From Periplaneta americana (lineage: Eukaryota; Arthropoda; Insecta; Blattodea; Blattidae), in contig NC_091126.1 of the NCBI RefSeq assembly GCF_040183065.1, positions 144,300,204-144,364,203 of the forward strand: DNA of 64,000 nucleotides, in the 5' to 3' direction. Position numbers and translations under genes: made by a program. Below, one piece after another: positions 22,672 to 34,856 of the stretch (position 1 is its first letter; each line of letters starts with the position of its first letter). The notes beneath the pieces were generated by a model. That model worked only from the letters and a program-made list of their open reading frames with translations. It was not told where the DNA came from and searched no databases.

Positions 22672-25600
22672 GACTTACTTACTTACAAATGGCTTTTAAG
22701 GAACCCGAAGGTTCATTGCCGCCCTCACATAAGCCCGCCAGCGGTCCCTATCCTGAGCAAGATTAATCCAGTCTCTATCATCATACCCCACCTCCCTCAA
22801 ATCCATTTTAATATTATCCTCCCATCTACGTCTCGGCCTCCCTAAAGGTCTTTTTCCCTCCGGTCTCCCAACTAACACTCTATATGCATTTCTGGATTCG
22901 CCCATACGTGCTACATGCCCTGCCCATCTCAAACGTCTGGATTTAATGTTCCTAATTATGTCAGGTGAAGAATACAATGCGTGCAGTTCTGTGTTGTGTA
23001 ACTTTCTCCATTCTCCTGTAACTTCATCCCGCTTAGCCCCAAATATTTTCCTAAGCACCTTATTCTCAAACACCCTGAACCTATGTTCCTCTCTCAGAGT
23101 GAGAGTCCAAGTTTCACAACCATACAGAAGAACCGGTAATATAACTGTTTTATAAATTCTAACTTTCAGATTTTTGGACAGCAGACTGGATGATAAGAGC
23201 TTCTCAACCGAATAATAACACGCATTTCCCATATTTATTCTGCGTTTAATTTCCTCCCGAGTGTCATTTATATTTGTTACTGTTGCTCCAAGATATTTGA
23301 ATTTTTCCACCTCTTCGAAGGATAAATCTCCAATTTTTATATTACCATTTCGTACAATATTCTGGTCACGAGACATAATCATATACTTTGTCTTTTCGGG
23401 ATTTACTTCCAAACCGATCGCTCTACTTGCTTCAAATAAAATTTCTGTGTTTTCCCTAATCGTTTGTATATTTTCTCCTAATATATTCACGTCATCCGCA
23501 TAGACAAGAAGCTGATGTAACCCGTTCAATTCCAAACCCTGCCTGTTATCCTGAACTTTCCTAATGGCATATTCTAGCGCGAAGTTAAAAAGTAAAGGTG
23601 ATAGTGCATCTCCCTGCTTTAGCCCGCAGTGAATTGGAAAAGCATCAGATAGAAACTGACCTATACGGACTCTGCTGTATGTTTCACTGAGACACATTTT
23701 AATTAATCGAACTAGTTTCTTGGGAATACCAAATTCAATAAGAATATCATATAATACTTCCCTCTTAACCGAGTCATATGCCTTTTTGAAATCTATGAAT
23801 AACTGATGTACTGTACCCTTATATCCCATTTTTTCTCCATTATCTGTCGAATACAAAAAATCTGATCAATAGTCGATCTATTACGCCGAAAACCGCACTG
23901 ATGATCCCCAATAATTTCATCTACGTACGGAGTTAATCTTCTCAAAAGAATATTGGACAAAATTTTGTACGACGTCAACAAAAGTGATATTCCTCGAAAG
24001 TTACCACAGTTGGTTTTGTCCCCCTTTTTAAAAATAGGTACAATTATGGACTCCTTCCATTGTTCTGGTACAATTTCCTTTTCCCAAATAGCAAGTACAA
24101 GTTTATAAATTTCGCTATATAATGCGCTTCCGCCCTCTTGTATTAATTCTGCTGGAATTTGATCGATACCTGGAGACTTGTACTTTTTCAGATTTTCTAT
24201 CGCAATTTCGACTTCTGAAAGCGTGGGTTCGGGTATAAATGGCTCAGCAGTTTGTATTTCAATTTCGTCCCGATCATTTCTATTTGGCCTATGTACATTT
24301 AGTAGTTGCGCAAAATAGTTTTTCCATCTGTTTAGGATTGATGGAGAGTCTGCAAGCAAGTCACCATTCTCATCCTTGATCACGTTTACCCTTGGCTGAT
24401 ATCCGTTCTTAAATTCCTTTATACCCTTATATAAATCTCGAATGTTTTTATTCTTACTATTTGTTTCTACCTCATTCAGTTTTTCCTTCAAGTAACCTCT
24501 CTTTTTATTCCTAAGTGTACGACTTGCTTCCCGTCTTTCATTGAAATAATTATCTCTCTTCTCCTCGACTGGATCCTCTAAGAATTTCAATTTTGCCTGT
24601 TTCCTTCTTTCTACTACCATGCAACAATCTTCATCAAACCACGGTTTCTTTTTCTTAGTTTCATAATAACCTATGCTCTGCTCAGCTGCAATTTTGATAC
24701 TATCGCTGATATTTTCCCACACGCTATTAACATCTAATTCTTTCTCAACTTCGTCGGAACTTTCTAAAGTGGCAAACCTATTCGAAATTTCGACCTGATA
24801 ATTTTTGCTTAGCTTCCTCGTCCTTTAATTTCAAAATATTGAATTTAGTAATATTAACTTGTTGCTCTACTCGCTTGGCTACTGATAATCTTTCTCTTAA
24901 TTCTCCAATCACCAAATAATGGTCAGAATTACAGTCTGCACCCCTGAAAGTTCGAATATCTACTATACTAGTATGTCTCCGTTTATCTATCAAGATGTGA
25001 TCTATTTGGTTGTGTGTCAATCCATCTGGAGAAGTCCAAGTATATTTATGTATATCCTTATGGGGGAATGTTGTACTTTTGACAATTAAATTTTTCGATG
25101 TGGCAAAGTTGACTAATCTAACTCCATTGTCACTACTAATTGCGTGTAGGCTCTCTTTTCCAATAGTTGGTCTAAAAATATCCTCCCGTCCTACTTTAGC
25201 ATTGAAATCCCCCAATAAAATTTTCATGTGATATCTAGGGAAATGATCAAAAGTATGTTCCAATTCCTCATAGAAGCTATTCTTTATATGGTCGTCTTTC
25301 TCTTCTGTAGGGGCGTGAGCATTTATAACTATGATGTCGCACCATCTACCCTTAAGTACTAAATATGATAACCTGTCACTGATAAATTCGACCTTTTTTA
25401 CTGCTGATTTTATTCTTTTATGAACAAAGAATCCTGTTCCTAATTGGTGATTATTGTTTCCTTCCCCATAATACAACAAGTAATCTCCTATTTGTGATAT
25501 GCCATTCCCATCTAACCTAACCTCTTGTACTCCCACGAAGTCTATTCTATATCTAGCTAGTTCTTTAGCTACTAATGTTACCCCTCCTGTTCTATAAAGA

Positions 25601-25732
25601 CTAGTTACGTTCCAAGTGCCAAATCTCAAAACCTTATTCCTTTGCTGTGGTCGTGCCAGAGAATCAGTCCTATTCCGAGGCTTATTATAGGGATACGTAA
25701 CAAGCTGTTTTTTACGGTGATGGGTTGTTAGC
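22672..25732 (-). mobile_element. RTE-clade non-LTR retrotransposon, nearly full length
   Basis: It holds an endonuclease-reverse transcriptase coding region (25629-22696, - strand), about 100 bp of 5' UTR up to 25732, and a short 3' UTR ending in a (TAAG)n tail at 22672-22686. The 5' UTR is cut short compared with the copy at 63.1 kb, where the match continues past AACCCATCACCG into further leader sequence. Related 3' fragments lie at 53107-53312 and 63388-63592. The low divergence of the coding frame suggests recent activity. Confidence 0.9.
22696..25629 (-). pseudogene. RTE endonuclease/reverse transcriptase ORF, two frameshifts
   Basis: The start MRFGTWNVTSL opens an apurinic-endonuclease domain with GVQEVRLDG, LLGDFNAKVG, HNQIDHIL and NSDHYLVIGEL, the catalytic blocks of the APE family. 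The RT follows: [41 protein letters not shown] (motif A), [19 protein letters not shown] (motif B) and [11 protein letters not shown] with YADD (motif C). The C-terminal part includes [33 protein letters not shown] and [19 protein letters not shown]. The frame shifts once near 24802-24806, by an extra base beside an A5 run, and again near 23823-23826, by a missing base after TGGGA. Otherwise it is open, giving about 970 residues, the usual size for RTE proteins. It would make cDNA at nicked genomic DNA. The two single-base changes make this copy inactive unless they are assembly errors. Confidence 0.92.
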
Positions 25733-25806
25733 TTTCAGGACACGGATTACTATTCTGCTTTATGAGACAAAAAGAGCCAAAGGTTCGATCCGGTATGGTG
25801 GGTTGA

Positions 25807-25905
25807 AATTCGGCGTAGCTGAATGGTTAGAGCACCCAGTGTGTAGAACTGGGGGTCCCGGGTTCGATCCTTGATGCCGGAGCAAATTTTTCTCCATTAA
25901 TAACA
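25807..25905 (+). mobile_element. tRNA-like SINE head (SINE-C)
   Basis: TAGCTGAATGGTTAGAGC resembles an A box and D arm, and CCCGGGTTCGATCC a B box and T arm, 40 bp apart as in tRNA. It continues into CAAATTTTTCTCCATTAATA, a SINE-type body. The acceptor ends do not pair well, so a functional tRNA is unlikely. Confidence 0.6.
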
Positions 25906-26225
25906 AATCTGGTCAGGAGCCTTCATGAATTTGCTTGATGCATGTGAGGAGATAGCATATTTTTTCTAGATTTTTCTAGGCTAAGAAAAAAATTAGAGCA
26001 AGGAAATATCAAATACACTGTCTATTTCTGATAGATTGCACTGAGTCTGAAAAAGAAGCCAAGAAAAGGCCACAAATTTGACTGCGACGTCCTATAGTAC
26101 ATGCAATGGAAACAGTATCATTTCTACAAACCAATATTTCAGGTCCCTCGCTGTATGAATATGACTCCAATTTCTGAAATTAGTTAAAATTAGGTGAGAC
26201 AAAATAAATCAGTCCCATGCCATAG

Positions 26226-26560
26226 TGTCGTGGTCTAAGGCATTATGTCTGCATTCACGTTACAGAATCAACACTGGTTCAAGTCTTCATGGATGAAGAA
26301 AATTTTCTCATTAATTTTCGGCCAGTGTATGAGACAGGTGTCCACCCAACATTGCAAGGAATTTGGGGAAGCTATTATAGGTAGCAAAATCCAGTTTCGG
26401 AAACCAGCTATAATGACTGAGGGAATTATTGTGCTAACTACAACAATACCCCCATACTGTTCGGATGATATTTCACCTCTGCTGAGATATGTGGACGTAA
26501 GACCAGCAGTCAGTTTGCCGGCCTTGGCCCTTCATGGGTTTTCGCACTATGAATTAAAAA
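26226..26560 (+). mobile_element. SINE-B, longer copy with tRNA-like head
   Basis: GTCGTGGTCTAAGGCATTAT (A box) and AACACTGGTTCAAGTC (B box) form the pol III promoter-like head. The body GCCAGTGTATGAGACAGGTG, AGCTATTATAGGTAGC and GGCCTTGGCCCTTCATGGG matches the copy at 21286-21538. Confidence 0.75.
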
Positions 26561-27721
26561 ACCTGAAATTCCATCAGTTATGTTACAGAAAGACAAAACT
26601 ATAAATGTTCTGTTTCAATAAAGAAAAATTAATTGATGATGGCTTCTACAAAGCAAAGGAGAACAAAATTGTGCATGGCTATCCACAATCTATGAGCAGC
26701 ATGAGGTGAATCCATTTCAAAGAAGTGGGAAATAGAATGGCACAATACTACAAAAGGAGGTTTAGACACATTACACCAAATGTGTAACAGTTTATGGGTA
26801 AAAAAAAGAAAGAATCAAAATGGTGCAATCGCAGTATTTTATATTAGAAATACCATATGCATTAATTCAGGGATAATTTTTTTCCTCAAATATGGCCAGA
26901 AGATTAGAAAACATTATCTCTTCCATCTGAAGAGTTAGTGCAGTCATGAATAGAGCAACACCTGACATTTCCTGGACTGCATGGTTTTTTGAAGAGTAAA
27001 ATCAAAGGAAACCTAGACCAACAGGACCCAGAAGAGCCTCCAATGCCTGAGTAGCAAGATAACTGTGTTTGAATGTGTCCTTGAAAGAAGATGAGATTAA
27101 TCATTACTTTTTGCAGTTGGTACAGACATCCAAAAACACGTTTCCTTTGTTTTAATACTAGTGTGTTAATAACCCTAGCTATTAATAATGAACAGTATTG
27201 ATTTAGCAATTTTTCCATTATTTATATATGTGGTAAAAATTACGAGAGTTTACCTTCCATTTACCTTAGCTTAACTGTTGTCCGTCTAGGATTAAAGTGT
27301 AAAAAAATTAGTATAAAGCAGTTGAGTAAAAATACTAAATGTAAATAAAATGAAAATGCCACGTATTTTGTAATAATTATTACATAAAGTTATATGAAGT
27401 TAACATTTTTAAAGCTCTACAAAATTGAGGGTTTATGCACAATGTGCGGAGGCTTGAGTTTATGTCTTCACCAAAGTTTGTCAATAATATTTTTCTTTGG
27501 TTGCATGTATTATCAGTCACATTTATTGCCGCACAATTTGCAGTTACATTGTTCATCTGGGTTATGGAATTTTTCTCTCCTACATACACATGTTAGTGTT
27601 CATATCTGGCAAGCATTTATTCTTTATTTATCACTTCATTTGTAGCATAGAACTCTGACTAGATTCCTCTCTTCTTCTCGTTTTAAATTCAGTTGTTTAT
27701 ATATATAAATAATATGTATAT
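26561..27721. other. No recognised gene
   Basis: AT-rich sequence; no coding pattern, element ends or RNA structure recognised. Confidence 0.5.
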
Positions 27722-27723
27722 TA

Positions 27724-28434
27724 CGAGTCGTGTCCATAAAGTAACTTTCCCACTCGTCCCACAGCTAGCAAACCATATGTTGCACAAAGCGACTGCGTGT
27801 ACGTGATAAGAGTAATGTCCTGGCATGGCGCATGTGCTAGCGGAACTTCCCGAGTGCTCTCAGTAGCTTCGTTGCATTGGTTGAAAATGGATGCTCCTAT
27901 TCCAGCTCCCGCCGCGTGTGAAGTGCGATCAGTGATGAAGATTTTGAATGCACAGGGCATAGCGCTGATTGAAATTTATCATCAGCTGTGCCAGATCTAT
28001 GGGCCTAAAGTCATGAGCAAGCAGATGGTGTGTTGCTCCACAAGGTCGTCTGTGATGGTTGGCCTCCCATTCCGCTCCTCGTCATGCACATTTTGGTGTC
28101 CTGCTGAAAATTGTCTACAGCAGCAAAGCACCATCTGCTTGCTCATGACGTTAGGCCCATAAACCTGGCACAGCTGAAGATAAATTTCGATCGGTGCTAT
28201 GCCCTATGCATTCAAAAACTTTATCACTGATCGCACTTCACACACGGCGGGAGCTGCAATAGGAGCGTCCATATTCAACCAATGCAACGAAGCCACTGAA
28301 AGCACTCGGAAAGTTCTGCTAGCGCATGTGCCATGCCAGGACATTACTCTATCACGTATACGCAGTCGCTTTGCACAACATATGGTTTGCTAGCTGTGGG
28401 ATAAGTGGGAAAGTTACCTTATGGACGTGCCTCG
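27724..28434. mobile_element. Fold-back mariner derivative (711 bp, 314-bp inverted arms)
   Basis: TA lies on both sides. The ends CGAGTCGTGTCCATAAAGTA and, inverted, CGAGGCACGTCCATAAGGTA are mariner-type. The left arm (27724-28037) and right arm (28122-28434) are inverted copies of each other around an 84-bp loop. Each arm encodes the N-terminal helix-turn-helix start of a mariner transposase; on the + strand IALIEIYHQLCQIYG then VMSKQMV. The loop read on the - strand gives NVHDEERNGRPTITDDLV, the mariner linker motif. The catalytic domain is absent. An RNA across it could form a long hairpin. Confidence 0.9.
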
Positions 28435-28436
28435 TA

Positions 28437-29974
28437 TACAGAGTTTCATTACATTATATTGCAGTATTTATCATGGTGTCCAAGAGACTCCTGTCAGATT
28501 TGTTAAGTCATAGAAGACGCTCAGTCTTTCTAGGGTTGAGTAATTACTTTAAAATTGTGTTTTATTGTACAAAATGACGGATTTTTTCATCTGTATTGAA
28601 CTTCCACAAGATATTGGTTTAAATGTTCAAGTAGACACCTCAACGTCTTCAAGAACATGAACAGAAACAGAAACAGAGATTGTGACTGAATGGAAATTAT
28701 TTCTGGAGGCAAAGTGTAGTTCGCATAATGATATTGAATGAAAGGATAGCAGGACTGCTAAGTACATTATAATGTTGCAATAGGAGGACAATTACACAGA
28801 AATTAAAGAAATTCATTTTTAAGGTGATTGTGATTGAATACTCACAGTATCCATCTAAATGATTTGTCAAACTTTTACACTTATTTGTGAAATGTTTGGA
28901 TAAGTTCAGATCCAAAAATATGAACAAAATGTTGATTTCAGTGTGTAAGATTTTAATCATCAGTCACTTCCAATAATAATGCAATTTTTCCAACACTTAT
29001 TTTCCGAGCACTTCGACCAGAGTATTTTATTAGTGGCATGGTGAAGTAAATTGCACGTGTTTCATTTCACATTTGAATCTGATCTTATATTTACAGTTAC
29101 AGGATTAATATTAGATAATATTTAATCACATAAGAATCTTACACTGCATGAGGGAGTTTAACACATTAGGGAAGTTGATTTTTCTGTATTCCTAGTATGT
29201 CTTATGGTTCTTCCTTTAATCTGTCCTCTTTTATACAGTCATGTTTGCAGATGGTTGAACACACGATTTAAAGCTGTCTGTATATTTTGAACTTGTAAAC
29301 AAAAAAATATTGTACAGTACATATTATATAAGATAGTGATTGAGAGTTAAGCTACTTTGACAAGATGAGCTATGCTGAGACTTGTCTCTGAAACTACAGT
29401 GTTACTCATTCATTACAGAAGACTCTGGTGTACAAAGCATTATATTAGCCTAACTTTAATTTGGAATGCAAGAATAAGTTGGGACAAGACAGTTGGTTCT
29501 ATTACAACTCATTTTTAATGTAAATGATAAAATTCTATGCTATTGTCAGTTAGAATGATAAAATATGTAACTGTACATAAGATGGGTAATGTAAGTACAG
29601 TGGCACATACCTCATTTATGCCCTTTGTTCTTTACCTGTTAAGTTAATGCAGATTGTAAATATATTTGTGTAATTAATGAAAATCAAAAAAATCGAAATT
29701 GAAATCTTCACATTTCTCTGTTAATATTTTGTGTATACGAGGTTAGTGATTTATAATGAACATAAGGTCATGATTGTATATAACACAGATACTCTCCAGT
29801 TTAAATTTATGTAGGCCTACATACACTGGGCCAAAGATCAGATAATTTATGAAAGGCACTGGCACAGCGAAGAGGGATTTGGGGATAAAAAAAAACCCAC
29901 CACAAAAAAAAAAAACTCTGTTGAAGCTTTACAAGATTATAATAGTGACTTACTTTTTCAATAATACACAACCT
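28437..29974. other. No recognised gene
   Basis: AT-rich; no supported feature. A short A-run tract lies near 29886-29920. Confidence 0.5.
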
Positions 29975-30541
29975 GCAAATCAAGCTTTCAGGTATAACTC
30001 CCTGTAAAGTTGATTTGAATAATTTTGAGGGAAAATTGTTCCGGGGCCAGGGTACCGAACCCGGAACCTTTGGTTAAATGTACCAATGCTCTACCAACTG
30101 AGCTACCCAGGAACTCTACCCGACACTGATCCAACCATTCCCTCTATATCCACAGACCTCAAAGTGGGTTGACAACCGTCAAGCAACCAACATTGAGTGC
30201 ACACTAACTCTGTGTGACTTAAATTGTGGTTTTCTGTTAACTAACAAATAACAAATCAACTTTATAGGGAGTTATACCTGAAAGCTTGATTTGCATAATA
30301 CACGTCACTGTTCGTTAACAGAAAACCACAATTTTAGTCACACAGAGTTAGTGTGCACTCAATGTTGGTTTCTTGACAGTTGTCAGCCCACTTTGAGGTC
30401 TGTGGATATAGAGGGAAAGGTTAGATCGGTGTCGGGTAGAGTTCCCGGGTAGCCTCAGTTGGTAGAGCGTTGGTACATGTAATCAAAGGTTCCGGGTTCG
30501 ATACCCGGCCCAGGAACAATTTTTCCCTCAAAATTATTCAA
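29975..30541. mobile_element. SINE-D pair in head-to-head inverted arrangement
   Basis: The left unit (- strand) and right unit (+ strand) each contain a tRNA-like region: 30051-30125 on -, with GTAGCTCAGTTGGTAGAGCA, and 30453-30527 on +, with CAGTTGGTAGAGCG and GGGTTCGATACCCGG. The body includes CACACAGAGTTAGTGTGCAC and CTGTGGATATAGAGGG. The inverted arms are about 30017-30241 and 30316-30541. A 42-bp tail segment is also present in both orientations (29975-30016 and 30256-30298). Confidence 0.82.
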
Positions 30542-30720
30542 TAAACAACCTGTTCACAATAATGGCAACTCTCCCTGCAACTAGTACTTCTGAAAGCTTT
30601 TTTTCGTCACTAAGGGAATGTAGGCCTATCTTAGGAACAGCACAGAGAAGGAACGCCTTAATGTACTGGCTCTCATGTACAGTCTTAGAAAAATGTTTGT
30701 TGCACAGATAGTTTGTAAGT
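30541..30720 (+). pseudogene. hAT transposase dimerisation-domain remnant
   Basis: The + strand encodes FTIMATLPATSTSESFFSSL followed by RRNALMYWLSC, which resembles the LPAT...ERSFSSLRRLK...LNGLALL block at the C terminus of ZMYM1-like hAT transposases. Several key residues are changed. It directly abuts the SINE-D pair. Confidence 0.4.
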
Positions 30721-30894
30721 CCCAGAAGGAAGGCAGTGCACATGATCAGACATACAACGAAACAAAACTAATTTTATAACATCAACTAATCGTTCTCTTG
30801 TAACCAGATCTCTCGTCCTCTGATCGTGTGCACTGCCTCCTTTTTGGGACTTATAAAGTATCTGTGAGGCAAAACTTTTTTCTAAGACTGTACA
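30677..30894. repeat. Imperfect inverted repeat, arms about 75 bp
   Basis: GTACAGTCTTAGAAAAATGT and AAGGCAGTGCACATGATCAG (30677-30751) face the reverse complement of 30815-30894, where GTACAGTCTTAGAAAAAAGT and GAGGCAGTGCACACGATCAG are read. The spacer is about 64 bp. The arms include part of the hAT remnant, so this is an inverted duplication of it. Confidence 0.75.
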
Positions 30895-33132
30895 TACATA
30901 TATGAGAAAATTTTTGTGAATGAAAATTAATTAAGGAACAATCTAAAAAACGCAGAAGGTTGAAATACACCATGTTCAACTTAAAAGTATAATAAAATAA
31001 ATATGGCCGTCTGTCATTTTGTCGCACTTTAATTTTTTTTTTTACAATACACAAATATTTTTAATTTCATTGCACGGCAGCACTATAATGAAAATTTAAA
31101 TCTGTGCTCACCTATTCTTGATATCCCATCTACAAGTAACTTGGTGTGTATGGGATATCTCGTTCAAAGTGTGTTGTTCACACTGATTCAAGATGAATAT
31201 TTCCTTACGTGTTTTCCATGATTCCTTTATACTGTCCTTCTCATTTCTGTTACTCACTTTTTTAGCACCTCATATGCAGTCTATGTTTTACCAATGACCA
31301 TGAAGATAGGTGTATATGTTTTACAAAATTCATGTTGCAGTCCATTGTGGTGAGATTCTGCCACGTCTAGTTTGTACAGTTCAAAATTGTGGTGTTTCAG
31401 GCTATAATTTAGGGGAAAAGGTTGATGTTTCAATATACTTTTCCAGAATATATTGAGAAAATGTAAAATATTCACTAACAGGAGGGGTCTCCGATATTAG
31501 TTCAGCAAAAGCATTTGATACCTCTGATGGTGGTAAATAGGAAAGATAAAAAAATAAAAGTTTTTAACCACCTTAGAATTTCAGATAGGCCTATTTTGTT
31601 TTGAAGCTCCTGGTTTGGTACACTATTTACTTTAAATTTTCCTAAGCCAACTCTGTCCTAAATGAAATTTACACTCTATAATCTTAACACCAGGAAAATT
31701 AATTTTGACAGCATTGTGTGATACTATTTCTTAATCTAACAGAACTCTGAAATGAATAACTTCTTTCCACATATTTGGAGACAATTTCTTCAGGAAGCAC
31801 CACATATTGTTATATAATGTTTGGATATTAGCATTTGGCGAAAAACAAGTGACCACAGGAATATTGAAAACAATTATGCATTCATTATTCAAGAGAAAAG
31901 TTAGATCTGTTTTACAAGTGCAGACATTTCCCTTTTTATCTAATTATTTATGTTATTATTTTGCTCCTGTTTTTAGATTATTTTTGTCTTTGTTGGTCTG
32001 AAATTTTGGTTCACTATTGGGATTATGTTTAGTAATACAAACCGCTACAGGATTATTTTTAGCAATACATTTTGAAAGGTTCCCTATAAATTGCTTGTCT
32101 GAATGGATCAATTACAGAAGAAAAAAAAAATCTAAAAAATTATTTTTCTTTAATTTCGGTCCTAATCAACTTCAAGGGTTTTGCAAATAAATCACATGTA
32201 GCCTTACTTTTCATTGGTGTACGATTTTTTTTTTAATTTATTAAATACAATGAAATATTTTCATGGTCATGATACCGGTACTCTTTTTTTTTTTTTATCA
32301 ACGTTTAAAAGTTTCTGTTTCTCGTGATATTATATTTCACTGTAAACTTCCATGTCGTATCCTCTGTTGCTTTTTATTATTTCAAAGTCCAATTTCATAA
32401 AATCTTAACATGTTAAAATACGCACTTAATTAGATCAGTAAAAGAGCATTTATTTAAAATAAATTTGCTAAAATGCTTTGGGCTACACTGAAGCCACGTT
32501 AATTCATAACCACTATACAAGAAAGCAAATGTGCTAATATACGCTACCACTCAAACTAAACAAAGGCACTCTTTGCCTATGAGAGAGTTACAGTAGAGTA
32601 CACCATAGAACTTTGCCAAACCAATCATGTTGAGTTCTGAACCTACCTACATTAAAGGAGATGCGATGGAATGAAATTTTTGTCCTAGGGTGAAATGCAA
32701 CGAAATGCGAGAAAAATTTACATCTCATATTTACGCATCAGCACAATAAGCGGTATATGTCGTGAAAGATAAAATCATTTATTTGTTTTTACGATATGGC
32801 ATGTCTTGATAAATTCATGTGCATAACTGTATTGTTGCTGAGAAAGCATATGCTGTATTTGTGTCCATGTGGACTCAGCAGCAAATGGATTTCTTTTGCT
32901 TTAGTTGGAGAACCATTTAGTCTAATGAGAAGTTCTGTTTCATTCAAACTGTAATTATAAGTGATGACACCACATGTATTATAGTCAGTTTTTGGAGAAA
33001 AACAAAAGAACCTCCTTCACTTACATGTAATATCAGCTGTAGTAGAAAAGATGTTAAGTTCATAATTTGAAATAGAATATATATTTTCTCTATAAGAATC
33101 ATATGCAGAGACAAAGAGGAATGCAGAAAATA
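30895..33132. other. No recognised gene
   Basis: AT-rich, with several T-runs (near 32228 and 32286). No supported coding or element ends. Confidence 0.5.
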
Positions 33133-33210
33133 AGATTGGAGAAAGAAGGTTTTGCAGTGAAACATCTCCACTTGGGCAGAACACTATGAATGAATGAATG
33201 AATGAATATA
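33133..33210 (+). mobile_element. LINE2 3' tail fragment
   Basis: TTGGAGAAAGAAGGTTTTGC and TTGGGCAGAACACTATGAAT followed by (GAAT)n match the reverse complement of the LINE2 ends at 10360-10440 and 44346-44410. Only about 80 bp is present, an extreme 5' truncation. Confidence 0.7.
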
Positions 33211-33550
33211 TTTTCTTTTAAACTGGAGAGTATCTAAATATTACAACAGTTCAAATTTCTCCCGAGTAGTCAAAATGATTATCTCAGATTGTCTGTTGTC
33301 AAGAATATGGTGCAGATATGCAACAATTTTAAATCTACCTCTGTTTTTATCTTTAGTATGTAACACCCAAAAGAAGAGCCAATACTGAAGTCAATGCCTA
33401 TACAATTATTGTTTAATAAATTGATTATCTTGTGAATAAGGTCTGTAATTTTAAAAATTATCAACAAAGTATATCAAAGAAACTGTGTTAAAATGACTAG
33501 TCAACAAGAGCTAAATTTGTGTGTTTTTTTAGGCTTTCAAAGCGAATGTA

Positions 33551-33688
33551 ATCAGAATTAGGTTTTTGGGTATTCCACTGCGTTCTGAAACTTAACATTT
33601 CCAATGTTTTGGAAATATGTACAGGTTACTTCATCAAGGCAGACACATCACGTTCCAGAACACGGTAAAAAAAAAAACCTAATTCTAA
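33551..33688. repeat. Inverted repeat with hammerhead-like remnant (low confidence)
   Basis: AGAATTAGGTTTTT at 33553 is repeated inverted at 33673-33687. Between them the - strand reads TTGATGAAGTAACCTG followed by AAAAC, resembling the CUGAUGA...GAAAC core found in Penelope-like terminal repeats but with core changes. It could be chance. Confidence 0.25.
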
Positions 33689-34178
33689 GAACTGAATCAT
33701 TTATTCTGGGTGTAAAACCCATAAACTCCACGAGTAGAATTGCAGTCATTTAACCTGAGCTTGAAATGGTGATGCAGCTATCAGGAATTTCATAATGTGC
33801 ATAACTGTTGTGGAATATGGTCAAAAACGAATTGTGTGTTAAACAATACAATGTGAGGATGAAGTCAGGTTTATTATTATTAATAATATTAATAAGTCAA
33901 GTTTATTATTAATAATTATACAGTATGACCAACAAAATACAGAACAAATCTCTTTGTAAAATAATAAATTTCATTAAGTTAACCAAACCATTTTTTTTAA
34001 GTATTTAGATGAAATATATAAAGTCGTTGATGAAAACCACTGAATAACACTGTATATTAGTGACAGTTTCTGGTCTTATTGCAGGTTTGTGCAATGCCAC
34101 TTTTATCAACATATTTATTATAATATTCTTTTAATTGAATCGAGCTTGAATTGTACATCTCCAATAGAATTTCAATTA

Positions 34179-34854
34179 CAGCAGAACCCCGATTATCCGT
34201 CACCCTATTAACCGATTGGTGGATTATCTAGCTGTTTTTCTCTCCTTATTTTTTTTTTTTTTTTGCTAAAAAAACATATGAAATACTATTGTACGTTATA
34301 TTAATACGTATTTTTTTCTAGAGAGAGTTATTACAAGCATTTACACTTACACAGTTTGATGTACTGTTCGAGTTACCATACTGCATTACTTCTATATAAA
34401 ATATATTCCATGAGTGCCTAAAGAAAACTTGTTGTGCTAAGTATCGAACAAAATGCAAATAATTAAATTGTTTTGGGAAAGAGAAACTGTGACTCATCTC
34501 GCATCAGAATACGAGACTGATGTTACAACTGTGCGCGATTTAATAAAAATCAAAGATAAAGTGTATGCAGTATGTAAACTTACAACATGAGACCTTTACT
34601 ATTCCTATCTTTCCGCTGAGAGCCATTACAAGGGGCTTTCTTACCCCTTAAAAACACTCGTTGACAACCGAATTTAAATTAATGAAATTCTGATTCACTA
34701 TCAAGTGTGTTGGACACAAGACCACAGAGGAAATTACGAAAGTTCAAGTATTCACTTAATTTACGAAAATATTTTATAGTACGGATTATCCAATTTTTTC
34801 GATTAAGCGTTCGGTCAATCCCCTTCATTACCGCAGATAATAGGGGTTCTACTG
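34179..34854. mobile_element. Pogo/Tigger-like MITE, copy 3 (empty-site reference)
   Basis: TA|CAGCAGAACCCCGATTATCC on the left, GGGGTTCTACTG|TA on the right. The interior matches copy 1 end to end, including CGTCACCCTATTAACCGATT and GGATTATCCAATTTTTTCGA. At 34754-34757 it has a single TTAA where copy 1 carries the 886-bp insertion. Confidence 0.88.
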
Positions 34855-34856
34855 TA

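Noticed and set aside
22946..23503. Open frames on the + strand
   Set aside because: They are the antisense of the RTE reverse-transcriptase frame.
25807..25880. A functional tRNA gene
   Set aside because: A and B boxes are good but the acceptor arms do not pair and the sequence runs into a SINE-type body.
30453..30527. A functional tRNA gene
   Set aside because: The tRNA-like stretch recurs at 30051, 36668 and 43472 joined to the same body, so it is a SINE promoter; the acceptor stem also mispairs.
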